A stretch of 20,497 nucleotides of DNA from Candidatus Pelagibacter sp. (GTDB lineage: Bacteria; Pseudomonadota; Alphaproteobacteria; Pelagibacterales; Pelagibacteraceae). A program made the position numbers and the translations under genes. The DNA lies in assembly GCA_028224115.1 (NCBI GenBank), contig JAOIVP010000013.1, forward strand, positions 1-20,497, in the 5' to 3' direction. Below the pieces are notes generated by a model. It saw nothing but the letters and a program-made list of their open reading frames with translations, did no database searches and was not told where the DNA came from. This document shows, piece after piece, positions 1 through 7,950 of the stretch (position 1 is its first letter; each line of letters starts with the position of its first letter).

Positions 1-90
1 AAATTTATCAACAAATGGAGAAAGAATATTAAACCTAAGCTCCATCATCATATTTTCTTCAAAATAAGTTGTTGTATCAATTATTTTCAT
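1..90 (-). CDS. Partial gene start, GT17-like glycosyltransferase
   Basis: Thirty codons read without a stop from an ATG at 88-90 leftward to the window edge, so only the N-terminus is present. The peptide starts MKIIDTTTYF and has a LRFN..SPFVDKF segment. This resembles the opening of glycosyltransferase family 17-like proteins, where an 'IIDtf.f.nE.dlLeiRln.L...VD.FVi.E' pattern is typical; that comparison is from memory of the family. The gene is divergent from the dehydrogenase at 121, with 30 bases between start codons, so both promoters must lie in 91-120 or inside the opposite gene. The open frame and its position make a real gene likely; the product is a tentative call from 30 residues. 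Confidence 0.55.
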   Translation of the reverse strand, partial: MKIIDTTTYFEENMMMELRFNILSPFVDKF

Positions 91-120
91 ATATTTATGA
101 TTATTATCACATAAATAAGC

Positions 121-1125
121 ATGAAACATCAGCAATTAAAAAAAACAATTATAAAAATTTTTCAAAATTTTGGTCTCTCTATAACCCATGCTAAAATTTC
201 TGCAGAAGCTTTAATTAATGCTGAACTGGTTGGTGCTTATGGGCATGGCCTATCACGACTTAAGATGTACTGCGATCGTATTTCAAAAAAAGTAATTAAT
301 CCAAAACCTAAAATTAAAATTAAAAAAATTTCTCAATCTATTTCACATATAGATGCAAATAACAGTATTGGTTTTGTAGCAGCAGATCTTGGAATTAAAA
401 CAGCTATTAAACATGCTCAAAAAACTGGTATTGGAATGGTAGCTGTTAAAAATAGTGGTCACTATGGATTGTCAGGTTATTACGCTGAACAAGCGGTAAA
501 GAAAAATTTAATCGCCATGATTTACACAAATGCGCCACCAGCAGTTGCTCCACATGGTGCGCTAAAAAGTTTATTTGGAACTAACCCAGTTTGTTTTGGA
601 ACCCCCACTGGTTCTAAAGTTCCTTTTATTTTAGATACATCCATCTCTATGATTAATAGAGGAAAAATTAGAGTGGCAGCTAGAAACAATCAAAAAATTC
701 CAGAAGGTGTTGCTCTAGATAAATTTGGTAACCCAACAACTGATGCAAAAAAAGCATTAGCTGGAGTTCAACTTCCAATTGCAGGTTTCAGAGGATCAGG
801 TCTTGCTTGGATGGTTGATATTTTAAGTGGAGTATTAACAGGTGGAAATCATGCGGGAAGAGTTAAAGATCCTTTTGATGATTTTTCTGGTCCACAAAAT
901 ATAGGACACTTATTTATTACTTTTAAAGCAAATTTATTTCAAAAAAATTATAATCAGAGAATTAAAGATAATATTAAAACAATTAAAAAACTTCCAAAAA
1001 TTAAAGGAGTTAAAGAAATAATGTATCCAGGACAAAACAAATTTAATAGATATAAGCAAAATCTTAAGAAAGAAATTTCTATATCAGATATAATTAAAAA
1101 GGATTTAGAGTTTTTGATAAATTAA
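121..1125 (+). CDS. Ldh2-family NAD(P)-dependent malate/lactate/sulfolactate-type dehydrogenase
   Basis: The 334-residue protein belongs to the Ldh2/MDH2/AllD oxidoreductase family, which is unrelated to classical Rossmann-fold lactate dehydrogenases and oxidises 2-hydroxyacids such as malate, ureidoglycolate or (R)-sulfolactate with NAD(P). Family marks seen: GHGLSRL near residues 41-47, NSGHYGLSGYYAE (111-123, His114 the likely active-site His), an IPEGVALDKFGNPTTDA block (193-208) and a GFRGSGLAWMVDILSGVLTGG block (222-242). Length is normal for the family (about 330-350). The exact substrate cannot be read from the sequence. The HpsN-like dehydrogenase at 10262 would make sulfolactate, so a ComC/SlcC-like role is possible but is inference. 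The 3' end overlaps the convergent small gene by 21 bases. Confidence 0.85.
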   Translation: MKHQQLKKTIIKIFQNFGLSITHAKISAEALINAELVGAYGHGLSRLKMYCDRISKKVINPKPKIKIKKISQSISHIDANNSIGFVAADLGIKTAIKHAQKTGIGMVAVKNSGHYGLSGYYAEQAVKKNLIAMIYTNAPPAVAPHGALKSLFGTNPVCFGTPTGSKVPFILDTSISMINRGKIRVAARNNQKIPEGVALDKFGNPTTDAKKALAGVQLPIAGFRGSGLAWMVDILSGVLTGGNHAGRVKDPFDDFSGPQNIGHLFITFKANLFQKNYNQRIKDNIKTIKKLPKIKGVKEIMYPGQNKFNRYKQNLKKEISISDIIKKDLEFLIN

Positions 1126-1305
1126 AATAGATATAGCTCCAAAAGTAATTATCATAAATGATAAGATAATTATATTTTTAATAAATTGTTTTTTTTGTTT
1201 TGTCTTAAGTTTTTGTTTAAGATCGTGAACACAAAGTTTTTTCAGATCTTTAACTTCATTAAATTCATTATTACTATTAGAGACATCATCTAATTCTTTG
1301 CTCAT
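1105..1305 (-). CDS. Small single-pass membrane protein, paralogue A
   Basis: A 66-residue protein of unknown function. The N-terminal 40 residues are polar and highly charged, followed by a lysine-rich stretch and one hydrophobic helix (about residues 42-63) ending IYQKL. The positive-inside rule suggests a cytoplasmic N-terminus. It is a paralogue of the next gene upstream (1369-1578): from LKQ to the end of the helix, about 13 of 33 positions are identical, including the KK...GA..IL pattern. ATG start at 1303-1305, with no clear Shine-Dalgarno. Its last codons overlap the end of the convergent Ldh2-family gene by 21 bases. That overlap, the short length and low complexity are reasons for caution, but conservation against the neighbouring copy supports a real gene. 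Confidence 0.65.
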   Translation of the reverse strand: MSKELDDVSNSNNEFNEVKDLKKLCVHDLKQKLKTKQKKQFIKNIIILSFMIITFGAISILIYQKL

Positions 1306-1350
1306 AGCAAGATTTAACCACTACAAAGTTTCGAATTAAAGAGGATGACA

Positions 1351-1363
1351 GTCCAAATTGGGC
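1351..1363. promoter_or_regulatory. Duplicated upstream motif, copy A (CCA-N3-TGG)
   Basis: GTCCAAATTGGGC lies upstream of the 66-residue membrane protein gene. Its core CCAAATTGG (1353-1361) is an inverted repeat and begins 48 bases from the start codon. A near-identical motif lies at exactly the same distance from the start of the neighbouring paralogue. It could be an operator or promoter element, or simply a remnant of the duplication. Confidence 0.4.
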
Positions 1364-1368
1364 AAAAG

Positions 1369-1578
1369 CTAATTTGCAAGGATAGTTAGAGCACCTAAAG
1401 ACACACAAACAGTAGAAAAAATAATTGTTCTTTTAAATTTATCTTTTTTTTTCTGATCTATTATTCTTTGCTTTAGAACATCAACGTTAACTCTGGGGGT
1501 CACAACAACATTAGAGTCTTCAACAACTTTAGGGTCTTCAATAACGTGTGATGTTCTATTTAAGCTTTCTGTACTCAT
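1369..1578 (-). CDS. Small single-pass membrane protein, paralogue B
   Basis: A 69-residue protein of unknown function: a polar N-terminus with a valine/aspartate-rich stretch (residues 12-33), a basic segment (LKQRIIDQKKKDKFKR, 35-50) and one C-terminal transmembrane helix (about 51-68). It has the same architecture and order of basic patch and helix as the protein at 1105-1305, and the two genes lie in tandem 63 bases apart, so a local duplication is the simplest reading. It is divergently arranged with the two-HTH regulator gene at 1680, with 101 bases between starts. No function is inferred beyond probable inner-membrane anchoring by the C-terminal helix. Confidence 0.7.
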   Translation of the reverse strand: MSTESLNRTSHVIEDPKVVEDSNVVVTPRVNVDVLKQRIIDQKKKDKFKRTIIFSTVCVSLGALTILAN

Positions 1579-1623
1579 AGCTGTAATTAATCACCTAGAA
1601 GTAAACTAATAAAGAAAAGAATT

Positions 1624-1636
1624 GTCCAAAATGGGT
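1624..1636. promoter_or_regulatory. Duplicated upstream motif, copy B (CCA-N3-TGG)
   Basis: GTCCAAAATGGGT has core CCAAAATGG at 1626-1634, 48 bases from the start of the 69-residue membrane protein gene. Its last base coincides with the first base of the likely -35 box of the divergent HTH regulator gene. A protein bound here could therefore affect both the small membrane protein gene and the regulator gene. Matching the spacing of copy A at 1351 is the main evidence. Confidence 0.45.
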
Positions 1637-1664
1637 TGACTTTAATTATTCTACTGTTCATATT
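1636..1664 (+). promoter_or_regulatory. Probable sigma70-type promoter of the HTH regulator gene
   Basis: TTGACT (1636-1641) and CATATT (1659-1664) are separated by 17 bases, the optimal spacing for a housekeeping promoter. They match the consensus at 5 of 6 and 4 of 6 positions. Transcription would begin near 1671, leaving a leader of about 10 bases before the ATG at 1680. The region is A+T-rich, so chance matches are common. Confidence 0.4.
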
Positions 1665-1679
1665 GGTTTTTTTTTAAAT

Positions 1680-2642
1680 ATGAAGACATTACCCAACATA
1701 TCAGCCCAAATTGATGGGAATAAAATTAGTAAAATTATAGATAAAAATTTTAGTAGATTAGCACCTTTATTTTACCCTTTTATAACTAACTGGCTAACAA
1801 GAGCTTACGGTGTACATGGCGATATTGATAAATATTTAATAGCGATCTATTTAGTTAACAGGCAATTCATTTTCTATCGAAAAAATGGTTTAATAGTAAG
1901 TTTTGAAACTTTTTTTGAAAATAAGCCACTAGAAATCGACAAGATAAATATTAGTGATATTTCAAAAGATCTCAAAATACCAAAAGAAAGTGTAAGAAGA
2001 AAAATTCAAGAATTAGAGGATAAAGAAATCATCAAAAGAGTTAAAAAAAGGATTTTAATTTATAGATCAGGTTTATCAACAGATCGTGTAAATATTGCAA
2101 TTAAAGAATTGAGTTTATTGCTCTATGAATTCAATAAAATATTAAAAGATGAAAGAGAAGTTGATAATGTTTTTGAAATTGAAGAAATAATAAGTTCAAT
2201 CAAACAAAATTACTCTTTTTGTTGGTATCAGTTCTACAAATTTTTATTTAATTATACCAATAGGTGGAAAGCTCAAATTAATGATTTAGAAACTTTATGT
2301 ATTGGTATGACTGTAGTGTTAAGTGCAACACAAAGTAAGCAATCTGCCCCTTCAAAAAAAAACAGAACTACATACTTTAAAGAAATTATGGGATCTGACT
2401 TAAGAGGTGTTAATGCAATGTCTTTATCAGATATAACAGGTATTCCAAGGCCTACGGTTGTAAGAAAACTTAAATGGTTAATAGACAATAATTTTTTAAC
2501 TATAAATGATAAAAAGTTAATTTCTTTAGATACTAAAGAAAGTGCTTTTACACAAACTAAAGAAATTCAAAAACAAAATTTTTTAAGTTGGGGTAACTTT
2601 GTTTATAGAGTATTTAATCAAATTAAAGTTATTAATTCTTAA
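1680..2642 (+). CDS. Regulator-like protein with two helix-turn-helix segments
   Basis: A 320-residue protein that I cannot place in a named family. Two segments look like winged helix-turn-helix DNA-binding units. One spans about residues 91-127 (ISDISKDLKIPKESVRRKIQ followed by ELEDKEIIKR and a basic wing). The other spans about 247-283 (MSLSDITGIPRPTVVRKLKW followed by LIDNNFLTI). Both share the pattern 'I(S)DI...IP..(S/T)VRRK...L.(D)', suggesting internal duplication of an ArsR/MarR/IclR-like HTH. The region between them (about 130-240) contains aromatic-rich helices (FCWYQFYKFLFNYTNRW) that could form a dimer or ligand-binding core. There is no signal peptide. It is divergent from the small membrane protein pair and separated by a possible shared operator, so local regulation is plausible. 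It overlaps the convergent symporter gene by 4 bases. Confidence 0.75.
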   Translation: MKTLPNISAQIDGNKISKIIDKNFSRLAPLFYPFITNWLTRAYGVHGDIDKYLIAIYLVNRQFIFYRKNGLIVSFETFFENKPLEIDKINISDISKDLKIPKESVRRKIQELEDKEIIKRVKKRILIYRSGLSTDRVNIAIKELSLLLYEFNKILKDEREVDNVFEIEEIISSIKQNYSFCWYQFYKFLFNYTNRWKAQINDLETLCIGMTVVLSATQSKQSAPSKKNRTTYFKEIMGSDLRGVNAMSLSDITGIPRPTVVRKLKWLIDNNFLTINDKKLISLDTKESAFTQTKEIQKQNFLSWGNFVYRVFNQIKVINS

Positions 2643-3484
2643 CTAGATTTTCTTAAGATATAAATAAATATAAAACCAGTTATGTACATGATTAGTGCAT
2701 AAGCTGCTGTTGGTATCATGTAAGCAATATCATCAAACATTAAGGTTGCAACAAACACTGCCAATGTTCCATTTTGTAAACCACACTCTAATGCAACACA
2801 TTTTTGTTGAGCTATTCCTGATACAAATTTTTTAGCTATAAAATAAGCTATCGTCATCATTATAACATTTAAAATTAAAACAGCTAAACCTGCCTCTGCA
2901 AGATAAGTTAAAATATTATCTTTTTCTTCTATCCATATTGCTGCAAAGACAATAACAAATAACCAACCAGTTATTTTGTTAATGATATTAATTTTTGATG
3001 AAATAAAATTTTCAGCAAAACCTCTAATGGTCATTCCAATAACAACTGGTACTGTAACAACTAGTGCCATTTTTAGAGCAATTCCAGTCATTGAAATATC
3101 AGATGATATAGAAACTCCTAAAATATCTGCAGATGTAATTACTACAAAAGGTACAGATACAATGCTTATTAAACTAACAATTGCAGTTAAAGAGATAGAT
3201 AAAGCAACATCTCCATTTGCAAATTTTGTTAAAACATTTGATGTTACTCCTCCTGGAGCTGCAGCTATAATCATTAAACCAACAGCTATTGGGGCTGGTA
3301 AATTTAATATTAAAGCTATCCCTAACGCAACAATAGGTAAAATTACTAATTGTGAAAAAAATCCAACAAAAAAATCTTTAGGAACTCTTAATATTCTTGT
3401 GAAATCTTTAACTGAAAGACCAAGACCTAGCCCTAGCATAATCAATGCCAAACAAATTGGTGCAATCTTAGTTACTATTTCCAT
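2639..3484 (-). CDS. Bile acid:sodium symporter family (BASS) transporter
   Basis: A 281-residue, very hydrophobic protein with eight to ten transmembrane helices, matching the SBF/BASS family in length. Members use the sodium gradient to import organic anions across the inner membrane; bacterial substrates are mostly unknown, though some carry pyruvate, pantoate or other acids. Family signatures are the APGGVTSNVLTKFANGDVALS region (residues 76-96, first discontinuous helix) and ALECGLQNGTLA (231-242). In characterised homologues Glu and Gln of the second motif bind Na+; here they are Glu233 and Gln236. The gene is alone on its strand, divergent from the ABC importer at 3647. An organic acid substrate is a reasonable guess but not shown. 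Confidence 0.88.
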   Translation of the reverse strand: MEIVTKIAPICLALIMLGLGLGLSVKDFTRILRVPKDFFVGFFSQLVILPIVALGIALILNLPAPIAVGLMIIAAAPGGVTSNVLTKFANGDVALSISLTAIVSLISIVSVPFVVITSADILGVSISSDISMTGIALKMALVVTVPVVIGMTIRGFAENFISSKINIINKITGWLFVIVFAAIWIEEKDNILTYLAEAGLAVLILNVIMMTIAYFIAKKFVSGIAQQKCVALECGLQNGTLAVFVATLMFDDIAYMIPTAAYALIMYITGFIFIYILRKSS

Positions 3485-3646
3485 AGTGTAAATCGTTATC
3501 TACTTTTAACTATATTACCTAGTGTGAAAATATCAAACTGAATTAAACCTGTGATTGTAACTGTTTTATAAGTGTTAAAAATCTAGTGACAAATATAACT
3601 AATTCATAATAACATTTGAAAATAATAACTAGAGAGAGAGGACGTA

Positions 3647-4684
3647 ATGAAAAATATAATGAAACTCGCTTCGATTGCTTTGGTTCTTTTATTTACATTG
3701 TTCGGATTAATAAACAAGGCTTCTGCTGCAAAACTTACTTTGTATTGCAGTGTTGAAATTGATGTTTGTGAAATGCTTGAACAAGCTTATGAAAAAGAAA
3801 CTGGAACAAAAGTTGCAATGACAAGAGCAAGTAGTGGTGAAACATTTGCTAAAATAAAAGCTGAATCATCAAATCCTAAAGGAGATGTTTGGTTTGGTGG
3901 TACAGGTGATCCACACCTTACAGCTGCTCAAGAAAATTTGACTGCGGAATATAAATCAAAACATTTTAATGATTTGTTGCCAGCAGCTCAAAATCAAGCA
4001 GTAAATGCAAACTATAAATCTGTAGGTATTTATGTTGGTGCATTAGGTTTTGGATATAATAAAGAACTTTTAGCAAAAAAAGGTTTACCAGCTCCTAAAT
4101 CATGGATGGATTTAACTAAACCTATTTATAAAGGTGAAATCCAAATAGCTAATCCAAATTCATCTGGAACTGCTTACACAACTTTAGCAACAATTATTCA
4201 GATTTTTGGTGAAGAAAAAGGTTGGGATTATATGAAAGCACTTCATTTGAATGTGAATACATATACTAAATCTGGTTCTGCTCCAATTAAAGCAACTGGA
4301 AGAGGTGAAAACTTAATAGGTATTTGTTTTCAACACGATGGTGTTAAACAAACTAAAAAAGGTTTACCTGTTGTGACTGTTTCTCCTGCTGAAGGAACTG
4401 GTTATGAAGTTGGATCAATGAGTATTATTGCAGGTGCAAGAAATATGAAAGAAGCTAAAAAGTTTTATGACTGGGCTTTAAGTCCACCAATACAAACTAT
4501 GGTCTTCACTTCAGGAAAATCTTTGCAAGTGCCATCTAACACTAAAGCACAAGCTGATCCTGATGCTCCAGATTTATCTACTATAAACTTGATTGATTAT
4601 AACTTTAAAGTTTATGGAGATAAAACTACTAGAGCAGGACTGTTATCTAAGTGGGATAACGACGTATCTGTAATTCCTAGATAA
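3647..4684 (+). CDS. afuA: Periplasmic substrate-binding protein of an AfuA/FbpA-type ABC importer
   Basis: A 345-residue exported protein: the signal peptide (residues 1-27, ending INKASA/A) is followed by a type II binding-protein fold of the FbpA/AfuA/PotD cluster, starting KLTLYCSVEIDVCEMLEQAY. Such proteins are usually named iron(III)-binding. Ferric FbpA-type proteins have paired tyrosines in the hinge-domain loop; here the corresponding loop reads GICFQHDGVK, with His230 and Asp231, followed by SPAEGTGYEVGSMSII with Glu254. Subtracting about 25 residues of signal peptide gives positions 205, 206 and 229, which I recall as the sugar-phosphate-contacting His, Asp and Glu of Actinobacillus AfuA. 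The gene has a good ribosome site (GAGAGAGGA, 6 bases before the ATG) and heads a three-gene operon. Phosphorylated sugar or another organophosphate is the likelier ligand, but iron cannot be excluded. Confidence 0.82.
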   Translation: MKNIMKLASIALVLLFTLFGLINKASAAKLTLYCSVEIDVCEMLEQAYEKETGTKVAMTRASSGETFAKIKAESSNPKGDVWFGGTGDPHLTAAQENLTAEYKSKHFNDLLPAAQNQAVNANYKSVGIYVGALGFGYNKELLAKKGLPAPKSWMDLTKPIYKGEIQIANPNSSGTAYTTLATIIQIFGEEKGWDYMKALHLNVNTYTKSGSAPIKATGRGENLIGICFQHDGVKQTKKGLPVVTVSPAEGTGYEVGSMSIIAGARNMKEAKKFYDWALSPPIQTMVFTSGKSLQVPSNTKAQADPDAPDLSTINLIDYNFKVYGDKTTRAGLLSKWDNDVSVIPR

Positions 4685-4696
4685 TATCAGGAATTA

Positions 4697-6895
4697 ATGA
4701 GAGGACTCGTTATCTGTTGGATGCTCATAGGAGGATTGGGTTTCCTAATCTTTCCTTGGTATGTAACGGGTGACGGGTTTTTCTCTATTAACTGGATTAA
4801 AGAATATTCTTTAGAAGACTATGGTTCGGTTTTACCTCAAGTATTTATTAATAAAAAGTATTGGCTATTACCATTAACTATTCCTCTATTTTTTCCTTTA
4901 GCCACACTTAAATTAAGTCAAAATAATCCTCTTTATTCAAAGATTTTTTTATATTCAGGATTAATTGGTTTTTTCTATTTTTTTCTTCAAGGATTTTCAA
5001 TCGGCATTAGAGGGTGGAATTTTGAAATTTTTCAATCAATATTTGGTGATGTAGAAAATCAGTTTGGGGTAGGTTCTGGTGCAGTATTAACCTGTTGTAC
5101 ATTTATCTTTTATATAACTCATGGTTTATCCTCAAGAGGATGGCTAAATGGTGATAATTTTATCGTTGGCAGTATTGGAAGTATCATCATCTTAGTTTCA
5201 ACTTTTGTATTTTTCCCAATTTTTAGAATGTTTACAGTTGCTTTTAAAGGTACTGAAGGTGGCTATGAAATAAGTAATTTTTCAGACAAAATATTAAATA
5301 AAGGAATTTGGGGACTGGATTGTCTTTATAGCGATTATGCTTGTGGTGTTTTTTGGAACACAATTACAATGGGAACTCTTACAGCATTTTCATCAACAAT
5401 TTTAGGATTAGCTTTTGCACTTTTAATAGCTAGAACCAGTTTTAAGTTTAAAAAAACAATAAGAATACTTTCTGTATTACCAATAATCACTCCTCCTTTT
5501 GTAATTGGTTTGGCAATAATAATTTTATTTGGAAGATCAGGTGCAGTAAGTACTTTTTTAGAATGGGGGTTTGATATTGAACCTTCTAGATGGATTTATG
5601 GTTTACCAGGAATATGGTTTGCCCAAACATTAGCCTTTACCCCTATTGCATTTCTAATTTTAATCGGAGTTGTTGAAAGTGTTAGCCCATCAATGGAAGA
5701 AGCATCTCAAACATTGAGAGCTTCTAAGTGGCAAGTTTTTAAAACTGTTACTTTACCATTAATGAGACCGGGTATAGCAAATGCATTTTTAATTGGCTTT
5801 ATTGAAAGCTTGGCAGACTTTGGTAATCCATTAGTACTAGGGGCAGAATACGATGTCTTATCTACAGAAATATTTTTTGCAATTGTTGGTGCGCAATATG
5901 ATGAAACAAAAGCAGCGATACTTGCAATGATTTTGTTATCAGTTGTGCTCGTAGTATTTTATTTACAAAATCAGTGGTTAGGTAAAAAATCTTATATATC
6001 AATTTCTGGTAAAGGCGATAGTGGTATGCATCCTGAGCTTCCAAAAAAAACTAAATGGGTAATTTATTCAACTGTACTTCCATGGGCATTCCTAACATTT
6101 ATCATTTATTTGATGATTATGTTTGGAGGTTTTGTTGAAATGTGGGGTGTAGATCATAGTTTCACATTAAAACATTATATTGAAGCATTTAGCATTGATT
6201 GGGTTAAAGAAAGAGGATTATTGTGGACTGGTACAGCGTGGAATTCATTTAACACAACATTTGCGATAGCAATAATTTCTGCATTACCAACAGCTGCAAT
6301 CGGTATATTAACAGCCTATCTTCTTACAAGACATAAATTTAAGGGTAAAAACGCTTTTGAATTTGGTACCATGTTAAGCTTTGCAATCCCTGGAAGTGTT
6401 ATCGGGGTAAGTTATGTTTTTGCATTTAATGTTCCTCCTCTTGAGCTGACAGGAACAGGAATAATTCTAGTAATTGCGTTTGTTTTTAGGAATATGCCTG
6501 TTGGGGTAAGGGCGGGAATGGCTGCAATGAACCAGCTTGATCCTCATCTAGATGAAGCATCATCAACTTTAAATGCGTCTAGCTCTCAAACATTTAGAAA
6601 CATAATTCTTCCTTTACTTAAACCTGCAATCACCGCATCTTTAGTATTTAGTTTTGTAAGAGCAATGACGGCAATTAGTGCTGTAATCTTCCTTGTAAGT
6701 GCGAATTATGACTTAGCTGTTTCATATATTTTAGGAAGATTAGAAAATAACGACTTTGGTCTAGCAATAGTATATTCATCTGCATTAATAGTTGTTATGT
6801 TAATTACAATTATGCTTATGCAATTAATAATAGGTAAACGTAAACTAGGTAGAAGAGATCAATCTGCAGGAATTTTACAAGGAAATTTAGGATAA
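4697..6895 (+). CDS. afuB: Fused double ABC permease (AfuB/FbpB type)
   Basis: A 732-residue inner-membrane protein in which two binding-protein-dependent permease domains are fused. Two EAA loops, which dock on the ATPase, are visible: EEASQTLRASKWQVFKTVTL at residues 334-353 and DEASSTLNASSSQTFRNIIL at 619-638, each followed by LP.(M/L)(R/K)P.I. An extra hydrophobic N-terminal region (about residues 1-180, several helices) precedes the first domain, as in the larger AfuB-like permeases. Each monomer would supply both halves of the pore, so the importer probably has one fused permease and an ATPase dimer. It starts 12 bases after the binding-protein gene with an AGGA ribosome site, and its stop overlaps the next start (TAATG). 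Ligand identity follows that of the binding protein. Confidence 0.9.
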   Translation: MRGLVICWMLIGGLGFLIFPWYVTGDGFFSINWIKEYSLEDYGSVLPQVFINKKYWLLPLTIPLFFPLATLKLSQNNPLYSKIFLYSGLIGFFYFFLQGFSIGIRGWNFEIFQSIFGDVENQFGVGSGAVLTCCTFIFYITHGLSSRGWLNGDNFIVGSIGSIIILVSTFVFFPIFRMFTVAFKGTEGGYEISNFSDKILNKGIWGLDCLYSDYACGVFWNTITMGTLTAFSSTILGLAFALLIARTSFKFKKTIRILSVLPIITPPFVIGLAIIILFGRSGAVSTFLEWGFDIEPSRWIYGLPGIWFAQTLAFTPIAFLILIGVVESVSPSMEEASQTLRASKWQVFKTVTLPLMRPGIANAFLIGFIESLADFGNPLVLGAEYDVLSTEIFFAIVGAQYDETKAAILAMILLSVVLVVFYLQNQWLGKKSYISISGKGDSGMHPELPKKTKWVIYSTVLPWAFLTFIIYLMIMFGGFVEMWGVDHSFTLKHYIEAFSIDWVKERGLLWTGTAWNSFNTTFAIAIISALPTAAIGILTAYLLTRHKFKGKNAFEFGTMLSFAIPGSVIGVSYVFAFNVPPLELTGTGIILVIAFVFRNMPVGVRAGMAAMNQLDPHLDEASSTLNASSSQTFRNIILPLLKPAITASLVFSFVRAMTAISAVIFLVSANYDLAVSYILGRLENNDFGLAIVYSSALIVVMLITIMLMQLIIGKRKLGRRDQSAGILQGNLG

Positions 6896-7950
6896 TGAAA
6901 AAAGCTGAAGTTAAATTTGAAAATATTACTAAAAAATTTAATGAAACTGTAGCTGTTGATAATGTAAGTTGCATTTTTGAAGCTGGAACTTTAACTACTT
7001 TACTTGGTCCATCTGGATGTGGAAAAACTACTTCATTAAGAATTATTGCAGGTCTTGAGAGAGCCACAAGTGGAAAAATTTTAGTTGATAATGAAGATGT
7101 CACATTATTGCCAGCAACTGATAGAGATGTCTCAATGGTATTTCAATCTTATGCTTTATTTCCACATATGAGTGTCATTGAAAATGTTTCATATGGTTTA
7201 AAAATGATCAATGTGAATAAAGAAGAATATATTGAAAAAGCACTAGAAACTTTAAAACTAGTAAACTTAGATGGATATGAAAACAGAATGCCGTCAGAAT
7301 TATCTGGAGGTCAACAACAAAGAGTAGCTGTCGCAAGAGCAATTGTACTAAAACCTAAAGTATTATTATTTGATGAACCTCTTTCAAATTTGGATGCAAA
7401 ACTTAGAAGACAAGTTCGTGAAGATATAAGAGAAATTCAACAAAAACTTGGAGTAACAACAATTTATGTAACACATGATCAGGAAGAAGCTTTAGCAATA
7501 TCAGATAAAGTTATCGTTATGAATAAAGCAGTGATTGCTCAACAAGGAAGTCCTAAAGATCTTTATAATTTTCCAAAAAATAAATTTATTGCTAATTTTA
7601 TTGGTGATGCAAATGATGTCTCTGCTGAAATAATTAACAAACAATCAAATACCTACGAACTAAAATTAGCTGAAATGAGTGTAAAGATTGAAAATAATCA
7701 AGATTTAAAAGACAAAGTTACTCTAGCTTTGAGGCCAGAAAAAATTAAAATTAAAAGAGACAATAACAATAATTGTATACACGCAACAATTAAAAATGCC
7801 TCTTTTGTTGGTAGTAGTTATCAATATATTTTAAACTCTAAAATAGGGAACTTGTATGTTGTTTCGGGAGATACAAACGACGTATTTAAAGTAGGAGAAG
7901 AAGTATTTTTAAGTATTGATGAACAAGAAATTAAAATTTTAAATGAGTAA
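6895..7950 (+). CDS. afuC: ABC importer ATPase (AfuC/FbpC/PotA type)
   Basis: A 351-residue cytoplasmic ATPase that powers the importer encoded by the two preceding genes. Motifs: Walker A GPSGCGKTT (38-46), Q-loop Gln84 in VFQSYALFPHMSV, signature LSGGQQQR (136-143), Walker B VLLFDEP (156-162), D-loop SNLDAK, and H-loop His194 in YVTHDQEEAL. The last 100 residues (about 245-345) form a TOBE-type regulatory domain, with the ALRPEKIKI signature of the MalK/PotA/FbpC group. The start overlaps the permease stop by one base, implying translational coupling. The 3' end overlaps the convergent hydrolase gene by 20 bases, leaving no room for an intrinsic terminator. Confidence 0.93.
   Translation: MKKAEVKFENITKKFNETVAVDNVSCIFEAGTLTTLLGPSGCGKTTSLRIIAGLERATSGKILVDNEDVTLLPATDRDVSMVFQSYALFPHMSVIENVSYGLKMINVNKEEYIEKALETLKLVNLDGYENRMPSELSGGQQQRVAVARAIVLKPKVLLFDEPLSNLDAKLRRQVREDIREIQQKLGVTTIYVTHDQEEALAISDKVIVMNKAVIAQQGSPKDLYNFPKNKFIANFIGDANDVSAEIINKQSNTYELKLAEMSVKIENNQDLKDKVTLALRPEKIKIKRDNNNNCIHATIKNASFVGSSYQYILNSKIGNLYVVSGDTNDVFKVGEEVFLSIDEQEIKILNE

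Noticed and set aside
2976..3491. A 171-codon plus-strand open frame
   Set aside because: It is antisense to the clear BASS transporter gene and its translation is an amino-acid pattern mirrored from hydrophobic codons; no family features or ribosome site.
3485..3646. Promoters in the divergent gap between the symporter and the ABC importer
   Set aside because: Several TATAAT-like hexamers exist (for example near 3604) but none has a convincing -35 at 16-18 bases, so I could not choose one.
6816..7103. A 95-codon minus-strand frame across the permease-ATPase junction
   Set aside because: Antisense to two strongly supported ABC transporter genes, including the Walker A region; a shadow frame.
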